DNA of 34,654 bases from an uncultured Clostridia bacterium (GCA_937886445.1 CALGBY010000105.1:1-34654); one strand, 5' to 3'. Shown: positions 15,482 through 25,092, counted from the stretch's first letter. Translations and numbers: made by a program. The notes: a model not told the origin generated them from the sequence alone.

Positions 15482-16117
15482 ATGAAGCAGGATGAACAGC
15501 CGGCCGGTTTTCCGGAGGCGATCAGAAAATATACGGATCAGTATCTGCTGACACTCATTACCGAGGCCCAGACAAGCGGGGATGCCGTGTACCGGGCGGG
15601 AGATAAGTACATACTGAAGATCTCGTCGGATCCCGAAAGGCTTTCGCGGGAGCGCAGGGTGAACGATTTTCTGCAGGGAAAGGTGCCGGCATCCGAAACG
15701 GTGGCCTACTGTGAGGAGGGCGGCCTCTGCTATTATCTGAAGACCTGTGTCCAAGGGGAACCGATCCTGCACGAGCACCTTTCAGACCCTGTGAAGGCGG
15801 CGGAATATCTGGCGGACGCCATGAAAATGTATCACAGCATCGATATTACCGGCTGCGATATTCATAATCCCGATTCGGAGGGGAATTGCTTCGTGCACGG
15901 CGATTTCTGCCTTCCCAATATCCTGGTGAAGGACGGAAAGGTGAGCGGCTTTATCGATACCGAGGCCTCCGGCATCGGCGACCCGTGGATGGATTATGCC
16001 TGGTGCATCTGGTCCTATGAATACAACCTCGGCACCGACCGGTATACGCCCGTCCTGCTGGAAAAACTGGGGATCACCTTTGACAGGGAAAAATTTGATC
16101 GCTATTTGCAAATCTGA
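15482..16117 (+). CDS. APH-family small-molecule kinase (aminoglycoside phosphotransferase-like)
   Basis: The protein has the protein-kinase-like fold of the APH(3') family. An ATP-lobe Lys lies in YILKIS (~45), the catalytic loop is HGDFCLPNIL (139-148, with Asp141 as base), and the metal-binding FID is at 157-159. The GIGDPWMDYAW segment follows, as in APH enzymes. At 211 aa it is shorter than classical APH(3') (about 265 aa), mostly between the lobes, so it may act on another hydroxyl substrate; resistance cannot be inferred. The frame is open from 15461, but GGAGG at 15466-15470 supports the ATG at 15482. It is monocistronic, between its own promoter and a terminator. Confidence 0.82.
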   Translation: MKQDEQPAGFPEAIRKYTDQYLLTLITEAQTSGDAVYRAGDKYILKISSDPERLSRERRVNDFLQGKVPASETVAYCEEGGLCYYLKTCVQGEPILHEHLSDPVKAAEYLADAMKMYHSIDITGCDIHNPDSEGNCFVHGDFCLPNILVKDGKVSGFIDTEASGIGDPWMDYAWCIWSYEYNLGTDRYTPVLLEKLGITFDREKFDRYLQI

Positions 16118-16287
16118 CCGTGTTTGCTCCGGCCTCCCGGCAGAGTATTCCCGTGCCTGAACAGAAAATGAAAACCCGCTTGCCAATGGACCGGCAGGCG
16201 GGCTTTGTTTTTCGCGGCGGCAGCTTGATGAGCGGGAAAATACTTGTCCGAAGGCCGGAAGGATTGTGTTGGAGGAGATTTTTACAT
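16118..16287. other. Spacer between the APH-type kinase and the glycosidase operon
   Basis: Apart from the terminator at 16175-16212, no supported gene or RNA is seen before the promoter at 16288. Confidence 0.5.
16175..16212 (+). terminator. Terminator of the APH-type kinase gene
   Basis: CCCGCTTGCC pairs with GGCAGGCGGG (one T-G wobble) across an 8-base loop, followed by CTTTGTTTTT. Confidence 0.85.
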
Positions 16288-16340
16288 TTGCCAATGCAGG
16301 CGGAAAAATGGTATAATAGATCATCAATCACACGCGCGTG
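16288..16340 (+). promoter_or_regulatory. Promoter of the GH35-DUF5107-GH2 operon with a downstream palindrome
   Basis: TTGCCA (16288-16293), an 18-base spacer and a perfect TATAAT (16312-16317) are present. A perfect 10-base palindrome CACGCGCGTG lies at 16331-16340, just past the predicted start site near 16324, a usual place for a repressor operator. The regulator is not in the window. The leader to the first start codon is about 118 bases. Confidence 0.65.
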
Positions 16341-16441
16341 CTCCTGCCGCGACCGGGAGACGCGCTGTATCTGCAGACCGCGAAAATTCCGGGCCGGTGC
16401 CGCGTGTACGGCCGCAGACGGAAGGCAAAGGATGTGAGCTT

Positions 16442-18625
16442 ATGTATCAGCTGGATCTTTCCGGGACAGAGGATAAACACATTTATGACCTGGGCGAAAA
16501 ATTTTCCGGGGAAAGCCCGGACGGGACAAGGATCGGCTTTACCAATTACTATATGACGGTAAACGGAAAGCCGTTCTTCGGCGTGAGCGGAGAAATGCAT
16601 TTTTGCAGGGTGGCTCCCGACCAGTGGGAGGACGCCATTATAAAAATGCGGTGCGGGGGCATCAATATCCTGTCCACCTATGTATTCTGGAATGTGCATG
16701 AGGAGGAGGAGGGCGTTTTCCGCTTCGACGGCTGCCGGGATCTTCGCGCGTTTCTCGAAATATGCGAAAAGCATCACATGATGGTGATCCTGCGCGTGGG
16801 GCCCTTTGCCCACGGCGAGATGCGCAACGGCGGCCTGCCGGACTGGCTGTACGGCAAGCCCTATGATGTGCGCGAGGATAACGAAGGCTTTCTTTCCGCC
16901 GTGCGCAGGCTGTTCCGGCAGATACACCTGCAGGCGGACGGCCACTATTTCCGTCAGGGCGGCTGCATCGTGGGCACGCAGATCGAAAACGAATATCAGC
17001 ATTCCTGCGCCCCCTGGGAGCTGACCTCCGGCGTATCCAATGAATGGGTCACAAGCGGGCACTCCGGGCTGAGCTACATGCTGAAATTGAAAAAGATCAT
17101 GGAGGAGGAGGGGCTTGTTACGCCCTTCTATACCGCCACCGCCTGGGGCGGGGCCGTGACACCGGTCGAGGAGGCGCTGCCGCTGTGGGGCGGCTATGCC
17201 TACCAGCCCTGGCTGTTCTACAGAGGGCCAGGCGTACACCCCGCCACGCCCGAATATATCTACCGGGATCTGCACAACAGCGCCGTAACAAAAGAATACA
17301 ACTTTGAACCGCGCTACGACCCCGAAACGAGGCCCTACGCCTGCTGTGAAATGATGGGCGGCATGATGTGCAGCTATCAGTACCGCTTCCGGATGGATAT
17401 GCGTGCCATTGACGCGCTGGCCAATGTGAAGCTGGGCAGCGGGTGCAACCTGCTGGGCTACTATATGTACAAGGGAGGCACCACACCCGCGGGCAGGCGT
17501 ACGCCCTACCTGAACGAGGGGCAGATCTGCAAGCGCAGCTATGATTATCAGGCCGCCATCGGCGAGTTTGGCCGCATACGGGAAAGCTACGGGCGTCTGC
17601 GGGCGATCCACCTGTTCTGCAGCCTGTTTTCGGGCTTTCTTGAGCAAACAAGGGCCGTTGTGCCGCAGCATATGAAAACGGTCAGCCCCGCTGATCCGGG
17701 GCCGCTGCGTTTTTCGGCGCGTGTGAAGGGAAACAGCGGCTTCCTGTTCATCAACAATTTTCAGGATCACGCCGCGATGACGGACCGCCGCGGGGATGAG
17801 GTGAGGCTGCGCCTCCCCGGCGGCGAGGTCACCTTCCGCTTTGATATCGCCGCCGGTGAAAACGCCATCCTGCCTTTCGGCATCCGTCTCGGCGATGTGA
17901 CGCTGGACATGGCCACCGCCCAGCCACTGGCGCATTGCGGAAGCACCTGGTTCTTTATGGCGCCGGACGGGATGGAGCCGGTATACCTGATCGACGGAAA
18001 GGAGATACGCGCCCGCGCGGGAGAAGCCTTCCGGGCCGGAGAGCAGGTGATCATGACGCTGAGCCGGAGGGAAGCGGGGCAACTGCTGCCGTGCGAAGGG
18101 AACGCTTTCCTGAGCGATAAGCCCCTCCTTTGGGACGGGGAGCGGCTGAAGGCGGAAATAGACGAAGGAAGCGCCGAGGTGCTCAGTTGGAACGAGACGG
18201 AAGCGCGCTTTCTGCCCTACGCGCGGCCGGACAGCCGCCGCGGGCATGAGCCGCTCGCCTTCAGCCGGACGGGAACGGGGCGCTACACGCTGGGGCTCCC
18301 CCCGTGCGCCTTTGAGGGGCACAAGCAGGCTCTGGTGCGGGTGCGCTTCCGGGGCGATATCGGCTGCGCCTTCGCGGGCAATGAACTGATATCCGATTGC
18401 TTCAACAACGGCGATATATGGGATATCCGGGTGGACTGCTTCGCGGATACGCTCAAAACGCAGCCGCTTGTACTGTACCTGACGCCCGTCAGAAGCAACA
18501 TCACGGTGGATGCCTCCGCGATGGCGGGTCTTGAGGAAAAGGCTGATATCGAGGAAGCGGAGCTGCTTTGCGCGGAACTGATCCTGGTGGACGATTTTGT
18601 GCTGCGGGAGGGAGAAAACATATGA
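16442..18625 (+). CDS. Glycoside hydrolase family 35 beta-galactosidase-like enzyme
   Basis: This 727-aa cytoplasmic GH35 enzyme should remove terminal beta-galactose from an oligosaccharide. The (beta/alpha)8 domain opens with GVSGEMHFCRV (47-57). STYVFWNVHE (78-87) and RVGPFAHGEMRNGGLPDWL are classical GH35 segments. The acid/base is expected at Glu184 in QIENEY and the nucleophile at Glu303 in CCEMMGG, a separation close to that of characterised GH35 enzymes. The C-terminal ~330 residues are beta-rich accessory domains. There is no signal peptide. An upstream open frame begins at 16244, but 16442 has AAGGA nine bases before it and lies after the promoter. It is first in a three-gene operon; its stop overlaps the next start (ATGA). 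The exact linkage or sugar is not shown by the sequence. Confidence 0.9.
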   Translation: MYQLDLSGTEDKHIYDLGEKFSGESPDGTRIGFTNYYMTVNGKPFFGVSGEMHFCRVAPDQWEDAIIKMRCGGINILSTYVFWNVHEEEEGVFRFDGCRDLRAFLEICEKHHMMVILRVGPFAHGEMRNGGLPDWLYGKPYDVREDNEGFLSAVRRLFRQIHLQADGHYFRQGGCIVGTQIENEYQHSCAPWELTSGVSNEWVTSGHSGLSYMLKLKKIMEEEGLVTPFYTATAWGGAVTPVEEALPLWGGYAYQPWLFYRGPGVHPATPEYIYRDLHNSAVTKEYNFEPRYDPETRPYACCEMMGGMMCSYQYRFRMDMRAIDALANVKLGSGCNLLGYYMYKGGTTPAGRRTPYLNEGQICKRSYDYQAAIGEFGRIRESYGRLRAIHLFCSLFSGFLEQTRAVVPQHMKTVSPADPGPLRFSARVKGNSGFLFINNFQDHAAMTDRRGDEVRLRLPGGEVTFRFDIAAGENAILPFGIRLGDVTLDMATAQPLAHCGSTWFFMAPDGMEPVYLIDGKEIRARAGEAFRAGEQVIMTLSRREAGQLLPCEGNAFLSDKPLLWDGERLKAEIDEGSAEVLSWNETEARFLPYARPDSRRGHEPLAFSRTGTGRYTLGLPPCAFEGHKQALVRVRFRGDIGCAFAGNELISDCFNNGDIWDIRVDCFADTLKTQPLVLYLTPVRSNITVDASAMAGLEEKADIEEAELLCAELILVDDFVLREGENI

Positions 18626-21600
18626 TGAACGCCGATATTCGGGTGGAAAAGATCATCATCCCCACATACGGCATCGGCAAGGCCGATAAAAACCCCATGT
18701 TTCTTGAAAAGCGCGTGTATCAGGGCAGCAGCGGCAAGGTGTATCCCCTTCCGGTAGTGGATAAGATACTGGATGAAAAGCAGGATAAGCCCTACACGGC
18801 GATCTGGCTTGAAAACGATTATATCAGGGTGTGCGTGCTGCCGGAGCTGGGCGGACGCATCCAGCGCGCCTATGACAAAACCAACGGCTATGACTTTGTG
18901 TACTACAACGAGGTGATCAAGCCGGCACTGGTGGGCCTTACCGGGCCGTGGATCAGCGGCGGCATCGAGTTCAACTGGCCGCAGCACCACCGCCCCACCA
19001 CCTTCGGGCCGGTCGATTACCGTACCGTAAAAAACGAGGACGGCAGCGTATCGGCGGAGCTTTCCGAGGTGGATCAGATGTACGGCACCAAGGGCAAAAT
19101 GACCTTTACCCTGTACCCGTACCGGGCATATATCGAGATCAAAGGCCAGCTTTACAACCGCACCCACCTGCCCCAGACCTTTCTGTGGTGGGCCAACCCC
19201 GCGGTCTCGGTGAATGACGATACCCAGTCGGTATTCCCGCCGGATGTATGCGCCGTGTATGACCACGGAAAGCGGGATGTGAGCAAGTTCCCCATCGCCA
19301 CCGGCGTGTACTACAAGCACGATTACGGCGCGGGCGTGGATATCAGCCGCTACAAAAACATCCCCGTGCCCACCAGCTATATGTGCGCCGGCAGCGATTA
19401 CGACTTTGTAGGCGGCTATGATTACGGAAAAAAGGCCGGCATACTGCACATTGCCGACCATCATGTATCCCCCGGAAAGAAGCAGTGGACCTGGGGCTGC
19501 GGGGATTTCGGTCAGGCCTGGGACCGCAATCTGACGGACAGGAACGGCCCCTATATCGAGCTGATGACAGGCATGTACTGCGACAACCAGCCGGATTTTT
19601 CCTGGCTGATGCCGTTTGAGGAAAAGACCTTCACCCAGTACTTTATGCCCTACAAGCAGGTGGGGTATGTTAAAAACGCCAGCCGGGACTGCGTGATAAA
19701 CCTGGAGGTTAAGGACGGACGGGCGCGGATCGCCGTTTACACCACCCGCCTTTTTGAAGGGGCACGGGTCACGCTGATGGCAGACGGGAAGACCATTTGG
19801 GAAAAAACGGCCGATCTCAGCCCCGTACAGCTGCTGGAAGAGGAGATCGCGATAGGTGTGCCCGAAACGCGGCTCACACTGGAAGTATATGCCGCCTCAG
19901 GCCGCAGGCTGCTTTCCTATACGCCCCGCGCCGACGCCATAGAAAAAATACCCGATCCCATGCCCCCGGCAAAGATGCCGGAGGAAATCAACACCAATGA
20001 GGAACTGTATCTCACAGGGCTGCACCTTGAGCAGTACCGCCATGCCACCTATCTGCCCGACCCCTATTATCTTGAAGCGCTGAAGCGCGATCCCGGAGAC
20101 ATAAGGGCCAATAACGCCTATGGCATGCTGCTGCTGCGCCGCGGACGCTTTTCAGAGGCTGAAAAGTATTTCCGCGCCGCCATCCTGCGCATGACCGGGC
20201 GCAATCCCAACCCCTATGACAGTGAAGCCTGGCTCAATCTGGGCCTTTCCCTGCGCTTTCAGGGAAAAGAAGATGAGGCCTATGACGCCTTCTTCAAGGC
20301 GGTCTGGACGGCTCCCGAGAAGGAGGCGGGCTATTACCACATCGCCTGTATCGACTGCAGACGCGGCGATCATGACCTGGCGCTTGAGCACATCGGGCAG
20401 AGCCTTGTAAAGAACGGGCACAACCTGAAGGCCAGAGCGTTGAAGGGACTGATCCTGGATTCGCTGGGGCTTGAAAAGGAAGCCGGGCGCTGGTTTGAAG
20501 AAAACCTGACGGTAGACGCCTTCGACTATGTGTCCCGCATAGAAAGCGGAGACCTGACGGGCGCGCTGAGGCTGATGGGAAGCCGCGCCAGCAGCTACAT
20601 TGAGTGCGCCATCGATTACGCCGAGGCGGGCTACTGGGACAAGGCCGTATTCATACTGGAATGCTGCCCCGCGCCCACACCCATGGTGTGGTATCACCTG
20701 GCGCTGTATGCCGCCCGTACGGGAGATGAAGGATACGCCGCGCAGGCGCTTGAAAACGCCGCCGGCGCGGACAGCCTGTACTGCTTCCCCAACAGGCTTG
20801 AGGACATCATTGCCCTCAGGTACGCCATAGAGCATCATGACAGCGACGCGAAGGCTCCCTATTACCTGGGCTGCCTGTGGTATGACAGAAGGCAGTATGA
20901 AGAAGCAATCGCATGCTGGGAAAGATCGGCAGAGCTGGATGACAGCTTTCCCACCGTATGGCGCAACCTTTCCCTCGCGTATTTCAACCGGCGCGGGGAA
21001 AGCGAAAAGGCAAGGCAATGCATGGAGCGGGCCTTCGCGCTTGATGAAACAGACGCCCGCGTGCTGCTGGAATTGTACCAGCTGTACGGAAAGCTGAATC
21101 ACAGCACAGAAGAGCGCTTTGCCCTTCTGGACGCGCACAGAGAAACGGCTTTTCTGCGGGATGACCTCTATACCGAATACTGCGCGCTGCTGAACAGCAT
21201 GGAAAAATATCAGCAGGCGCTGGATCTCCTGATGAGCCGCACCTTCCATCCCTGGGAGGGGGGCGAAGGCAAGGTGACCGCCCAGTATACCGCGGCGCTG
21301 ACAGGGCTCGCGATCCGGGCGCTGCAGAGCGGCAGCGCGGCGGAGGCGAAGGAGCTGCTTGAAAGGGCGCTGGTATTCCCGCACAATCTCGGAGAGGGCA
21401 AGCTGGAGGGCGCGAAGGACAATAACCTCCATTACTGGCTGGGCATCGCCGAAAGGGCGCTCGGAAATGAAGCATCTGCCCGGCAGCATTTTGAACAGGC
21501 GGCCGCCGGCAATGAGGAACCCGCTTCAGCCCTGTACTATAATGACCAACCCGCGGATATGATCCTCTATCAGGGGCTCGCGAACCGGTCTCTGGGCCGC

Positions 21601-21900
21601 GATGAACAGGCGCGCGGCCGTTTCTACAGGCTGATCTCTTACGGCGAAAAGCATTATTACGATCAGGTAAAGATGGATTATTTTGCCGTCTCCCTGCCCG
21701 ACCTGCAATTGTTTGACGAGGATCTTTCTCTGCGCAGCCGTGCCCACTGCGAATACCTGATCGCTCTCGGCAGTCTGGGGCTCGGGGATAAGGAGCGCGC
21801 CGAAAAATGCTTCCGCGCCGTTCTTGATTTCAACCGGGCGCATCAGGGAGCGATCATGCACGCGAAGCTGCTTAAAGGAGATACAAATGGACTGCTTTGA
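18622..21900 (+). CDS. DUF5107 domain protein with C-terminal TPR repeats
   Basis: This 1092-aa protein is in two parts. Residues ~1-400 are a DUF5107 domain: VCVLPELGGRIQRAYDK and GGIEFNWPQHHRPTTFGP resemble the beta-sandwich of aldose-1-epimerase-like carbohydrate-binding proteins, and aromatic- and His-rich segments such as WTWGCGDFGQAWDRN may line a sugar site. After a linker, residues ~480-1090 are a long run of tetratricopeptide repeats (for example AYGMLLLRRGRFSEAEKYF and LGLSLRFQGKEDEAYDAF). There is no signal peptide. The start overlaps the GH35 stop by ATGA and its end overlaps the GH2 start by 14 bases, so the three are translationally coupled. Whether it is an enzyme, a mutarotase-like sugar handler or a scaffold for the two glycosidases is unknown. 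An alternative start is the next codon, 18625. Confidence 0.85.
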   Translation: MMNADIRVEKIIIPTYGIGKADKNPMFLEKRVYQGSSGKVYPLPVVDKILDEKQDKPYTAIWLENDYIRVCVLPELGGRIQRAYDKTNGYDFVYYNEVIKPALVGLTGPWISGGIEFNWPQHHRPTTFGPVDYRTVKNEDGSVSAELSEVDQMYGTKGKMTFTLYPYRAYIEIKGQLYNRTHLPQTFLWWANPAVSVNDDTQSVFPPDVCAVYDHGKRDVSKFPIATGVYYKHDYGAGVDISRYKNIPVPTSYMCAGSDYDFVGGYDYGKKAGILHIADHHVSPGKKQWTWGCGDFGQAWDRNLTDRNGPYIELMTGMYCDNQPDFSWLMPFEEKTFTQYFMPYKQVGYVKNASRDCVINLEVKDGRARIAVYTTRLFEGARVTLMADGKTIWEKTADLSPVQLLEEEIAIGVPETRLTLEVYAASGRRLLSYTPRADAIEKIPDPMPPAKMPEEINTNEELYLTGLHLEQYRHATYLPDPYYLEALKRDPGDIRANNAYGMLLLRRGRFSEAEKYFRAAILRMTGRNPNPYDSEAWLNLGLSLRFQGKEDEAYDAFFKAVWTAPEKEAGYYHIACIDCRRGDHDLALEHIGQSLVKNGHNLKARALKGLILDSLGLEKEAGRWFEENLTVDAFDYVSRIESGDLTGALRLMGSRASSYIECAIDYAEAGYWDKAVFILECCPAPTPMVWYHLALYAARTGDEGYAAQALENAAGADSLYCFPNRLEDIIALRYAIEHHDSDAKAPYYLGCLWYDRRQYEEAIACWERSAELDDSFPTVWRNLSLAYFNRRGESEKARQCMERAFALDETDARVLLELYQLYGKLNHSTEERFALLDAHRETAFLRDDLYTEYCALLNSMEKYQQALDLLMSRTFHPWEGGEGKVTAQYTAALTGLAIRALQSGSAAEAKELLERALVFPHNLGEGKLEGAKDNNLHYWLGIAERALGNEASARQHFEQAAAGNEEPASALYYNDQPADMILYQGLANRSLGRDEQARGRFYRLISYGEKHYYDQVKMDYFAVSLPDLQLFDEDLSLRSRAHCEYLIALGSLGLGDKERAEKCFRAVLDFNRAHQGAIMHAKLLKGDTNGLL

Positions 21901-24598
21901 CCTTTCCGGCCTGTGGACCTGCGAGCTGGACGGCATACGCGCCCCCATGCGTCTGCCGGGCACACTGGATGAAAACGGTATCGGCTATCCGGATGACCCC
22001 GAAAAGCAGTGGATGGCCGACTCGGTAAAGAAGATCGGCTACTGGAAGCAGGGCGATCCCATCGTGACCCGGCTTACCCGCAGGCATGTTTTTGAGGGCT
22101 GCGCAGTCATCAGCCGCACGCTGGACTGGACAGTGCCCGAAAACAGCCGGCTGTTCGCGGATGTTGAACGCGCCCGCGGCCTGAATTTGCTGGTGAATAA
22201 AAAAGCCGCTCCGCTTTCGCGGCCGGCTTCCCTGAGCACCCCGTACTGTTTTGAAATCACGGGCCTCGTTTCGGGGCACGATAAGTTCTGTTTCCTGTCT
22301 GATAACAGCTATCCGGGCTGGCCGCGGGGAGAGATCGTGTATTCCTCCGCCGCTTCCGATGAGACCCAGACCAACTGGAACGGCCTGCTCGGCAGGCTTT
22401 GCATACGCGCCGAGAGACCGGTATTCATATCGGATGTGCGCGTGTATCCGCAGGGGACTTCCGTGCGCGTGTTTGTTGAGACCGATGCCGCGTATGCCTG
22501 GCAGGGCACACTGCATATTGCCTGTGACGCCCTTCAGGAGGACGCGTACAGGCCCGTCAGCGTGCTTCCCGGAAGGCAGCATTTCTGCTTTGAGCTGGCG
22601 CTCAGGACCTCCGCGCCGCGCTGGGATACAGAGGAGGGCGTTCTTCACAGGCTCACCGTATCCGCGCTGGGGCTTGATGCGCGTACCGTGCGCTTCGGCA
22701 TACGTGATTTCCGGGCGGAGGGCGGCTTTCTTTGGCTGAACGGACGCCGTATCTTTTTAAGAGGCGAGGCGAACTGCGCCGTATTTCCCGAAACGGGATA
22801 CTGCCCCATGGAAACAGAGCAATGGAAAAAGATCCTGCTCGCCTACCGTGCCTACGGCGTGAACTGCATGCGTTTTCACAGCCATTGCCCGCCGGAGGCC
22901 GCCTTTTGCGCCGCGGATGAGCTGGGCATGCTGATGCAGCCGGAGCTTTCCCACTGGGATCCGCAGCACGCATTCGGGTCAAACGAAAGCAGAGAATACT
23001 ATCAGGATGAGCTTTCCGGCATACTGCGCTGCCTCGCGAATCATCCCTCCTTTGTGATGCTGACACTGGGCAATGAGCTGAAGACGGATGAAGCGGGACA
23101 TGCCTTTATGGACGCGCTCTTGCAGAAAGCCAGGCAGTATGACCCCACAAGGCTGTATTCCAACGGTTCCAACACGCACTACGGAGAGCTTGGCGCCGAC
23201 AGCCAAAGCGATTTTTACACGGCCATGCAGTACCGCGATACCAAGATGCGCGCCGCCTGTGACGGCATGACGGGCTGGCTGAACAATGAATATCCGAACA
23301 CCTGTCACGATTACAGCAAGGCGGTATCGGCGCTTCGGGGAGTCTGTGAACAGCCGGTGTTCTCCTTTGAGGTGGGTCAGTATGAGATCCTGCCGGAGCT
23401 TAGCGAACCGGAGGATTATCATGGCGTGACCGCTGCCCGAAACTTTGAGCACATCCGGAACAGGGTACGCCAAATGGGCTGGGAGCAGGAATGGCGGCGC
23501 CGCGCGGAGGCCACCGGGGAAAGCAGCCTGCTCTGCTACCGCGCGGAGGCGGAGGCAGCCCTGCGCACAGCCGGCTACAGCGGCATTTCATTGCTGGGGC
23601 TGCAGGATTTTCCAGGTCAGGGCACGGCGCTCGTGGGCATGATGAACGCTCATCTTGAGCCCAAGCCCTTTGACTTTGCCCGGGCATCGCGCTTTTCCGC
23701 CTTTTTTGCAGATGTGCTACCCCTCGCGCTGCTGGAAAGGTTTACCTATACGGAGGGCGAAACGCTCAAGGCGGGGCTGAAGATCGCGAATTACGGAAAA
23801 CGGGATCTTGCAGGCCAAACAGAATGGTCACTGGCAGGCACAGACATTGCCATACAGGGTGTTTTGCCCGAAACCGCGGCGGCCGCGGGCGGGCTGTATG
23901 AAGCGGGAAGGATCGTTCTTCCGCTCCCAAAGGCAAATGGACCGTACAAGGCAGTGCTGACGCTGCGCTTTTGCGACTTTGAAAACGAATATCCGCTGTG
24001 GGTGTATCCGGATGAGAGACCCGTATGCCCGGAGGAGATCTATGAGTGCCGTGCCTTTGATGAACGGGCGCGGGCCGTGCTCCGCGGCGGCGGAAGCGTA
24101 CTGCTTGCTCCGGACAGCACCGCGGAAAGCATCCCGCGCTCCGTTCAGGCACAATTCAGCCCGGACTTCTGGTCGGTATGCACATTCCCCCATCAGACGG
24201 GCACGATGGGCCAGCTGATTGATGAAAAGCATCCGCTGTTTGCCCGTTTCCCCACACAAAGCTTCAATACCTGGCAATGGTGGCCGATGGCGCGGCAGCG
24301 GGCCATGCTCCTGCCCGGAAGGGCGGAGACGATCATTGCCGAGATGGATTCCTGCGCGTTTCTCAGACCCATGGCCAAGCTGTTTGAATGCCGGTGCGGC
24401 GGCGGAAGGCTGATGGTATCCTCACTGGGGCTGCACAGGCTTCAGCAGTATCCCGAAGCCCGGGCCCTGCTGAGCGCTCTGTACGCCTACATACGCTCCG
24501 ATTCGTTCGCCCCCGCGCAGTATCTTGACGAGAAATGGATCCTGAGCATATTTGACGGTCCCTCCGGCACGGAGGAGGCTCTGCCCGGACAAGCATAA
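21887..24598 (+). CDS. Glycoside hydrolase family 2 protein
   Basis: This 903-aa protein starts with the jelly-roll sugar-binding domain typical of GH2 (FDLSGLWTCELDG...MRLPGTLDENG). It continues with an Ig-like domain (ISDVRVYPQG; FGIRDFRAEGGFLWLNGRRIFLRGEAN) and a TIM barrel. The acid/base is Glu397 in LTLGNE and the likely nucleophile Glu495 in PVFSFEVGQ. The C-terminus (from ~740) has the glutamine-amidotransferase-like domain found in some GH2 enzymes (HPLFARFPT...WQWW). The substrate may be a beta-galactoside, beta-glucuronide or similar and is not decided by the sequence. AAAGGAG lies six bases before the ATG, inside the end of the DUF5107 gene. It closes the operon and converges with the next gene, leaving only six bases between. 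Confidence 0.87.
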   Translation: MDCFDLSGLWTCELDGIRAPMRLPGTLDENGIGYPDDPEKQWMADSVKKIGYWKQGDPIVTRLTRRHVFEGCAVISRTLDWTVPENSRLFADVERARGLNLLVNKKAAPLSRPASLSTPYCFEITGLVSGHDKFCFLSDNSYPGWPRGEIVYSSAASDETQTNWNGLLGRLCIRAERPVFISDVRVYPQGTSVRVFVETDAAYAWQGTLHIACDALQEDAYRPVSVLPGRQHFCFELALRTSAPRWDTEEGVLHRLTVSALGLDARTVRFGIRDFRAEGGFLWLNGRRIFLRGEANCAVFPETGYCPMETEQWKKILLAYRAYGVNCMRFHSHCPPEAAFCAADELGMLMQPELSHWDPQHAFGSNESREYYQDELSGILRCLANHPSFVMLTLGNELKTDEAGHAFMDALLQKARQYDPTRLYSNGSNTHYGELGADSQSDFYTAMQYRDTKMRAACDGMTGWLNNEYPNTCHDYSKAVSALRGVCEQPVFSFEVGQYEILPELSEPEDYHGVTAARNFEHIRNRVRQMGWEQEWRRRAEATGESSLLCYRAEAEAALRTAGYSGISLLGLQDFPGQGTALVGMMNAHLEPKPFDFARASRFSAFFADVLPLALLERFTYTEGETLKAGLKIANYGKRDLAGQTEWSLAGTDIAIQGVLPETAAAAGGLYEAGRIVLPLPKANGPYKAVLTLRFCDFENEYPLWVYPDERPVCPEEIYECRAFDERARAVLRGGGSVLLAPDSTAESIPRSVQAQFSPDFWSVCTFPHQTGTMGQLIDEKHPLFARFPTQSFNTWQWWPMARQRAMLLPGRAETIIAEMDSCAFLRPMAKLFECRCGGGRLMVSSLGLHRLQQYPEARALLSALYAYIRSDSFAPAQYLDEKWILSIFDGPSGTEEALPGQA

Positions 24599-24604
24599 GA
24601 GCGC

Positions 24605-24970
24605 CTATTCGTCCTCTTCGCTGTCTTCTTCGCCATCCTCCTCCGTTTCATTCAGGCTGTCAAGAAGGCCTTTCATATGGAGCAGCAGCTGTTCCTCGCG
24701 CACGGTGAGAAGAACGCGCTGGTTGGGGTAGCTCGCGTTGAAGCCGGACAGCTGCTCAATATATTCGTCAAGCGCTTCCATAAAATCCTCTCTCTGGGAA
24801 AACAGGTCGTCAAGGTCATCCTGATAGTCATCATCCGGTTCCTCAGGGTCAGGCTGCGTTTCCGGTCCGTCCGCTTCCTCAGAGTGAAAAACCGTTTCGG
24901 TTTCCGATCTTGTTTCTTCCTCCCCGCAGTTCAGCAGCTGGCTTGTGACGATGTGAAAACGGATATCCAT
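24605..24970 (-). CDS. Small highly acidic protein, unknown function
   Basis: This 121-aa soluble protein is rich in Glu and Asp, with an acidic low-complexity stretch (about 17-58), a short helical region LDEYIEQLSGF...LLTVREEQLLLHMKGLLDSL, and an all-acidic tail. I recognise no family. The start is well supported by AAAGGAG ten bases upstream. It follows the YetA-like gene by 122 bases on the same strand and may be co-transcribed. No terminator is visible in the six bases that separate it from the convergent GH2 gene. Confidence 0.65.
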   Translation of the reverse strand: MDIRFHIVTSQLLNCGEEETRSETETVFHSEEADGPETQPDPEEPDDDYQDDLDDLFSQREDFMEALDEYIEQLSGFNASYPNQRVLLTVREEQLLLHMKGLLDSLNETEEDGEEDSEEDE

Positions 24971-25092
24971 AAGCGAATATCTCCTTTCATCTTTATTTCC
25001 CTTCCGGCGTAAACACCGAAAACGGGTGCACCGTCATCATAATACCGGCTGAGCGCTTTGTCATTGAACTGCAGGTTGAAAACCCGCGCTTT

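Noticed and set aside
16328..18322. A 664-codon open frame on the minus strand
   Set aside because: It is antisense to the GH35 gene, which has clear catalytic motifs and a promoter. The frame is an effect of G+C-rich codon bias.
20152..21489. A 445-codon open frame on the minus strand
   Set aside because: It is antisense to the TPR part of the DUF5107 protein and has no recognisable motif.
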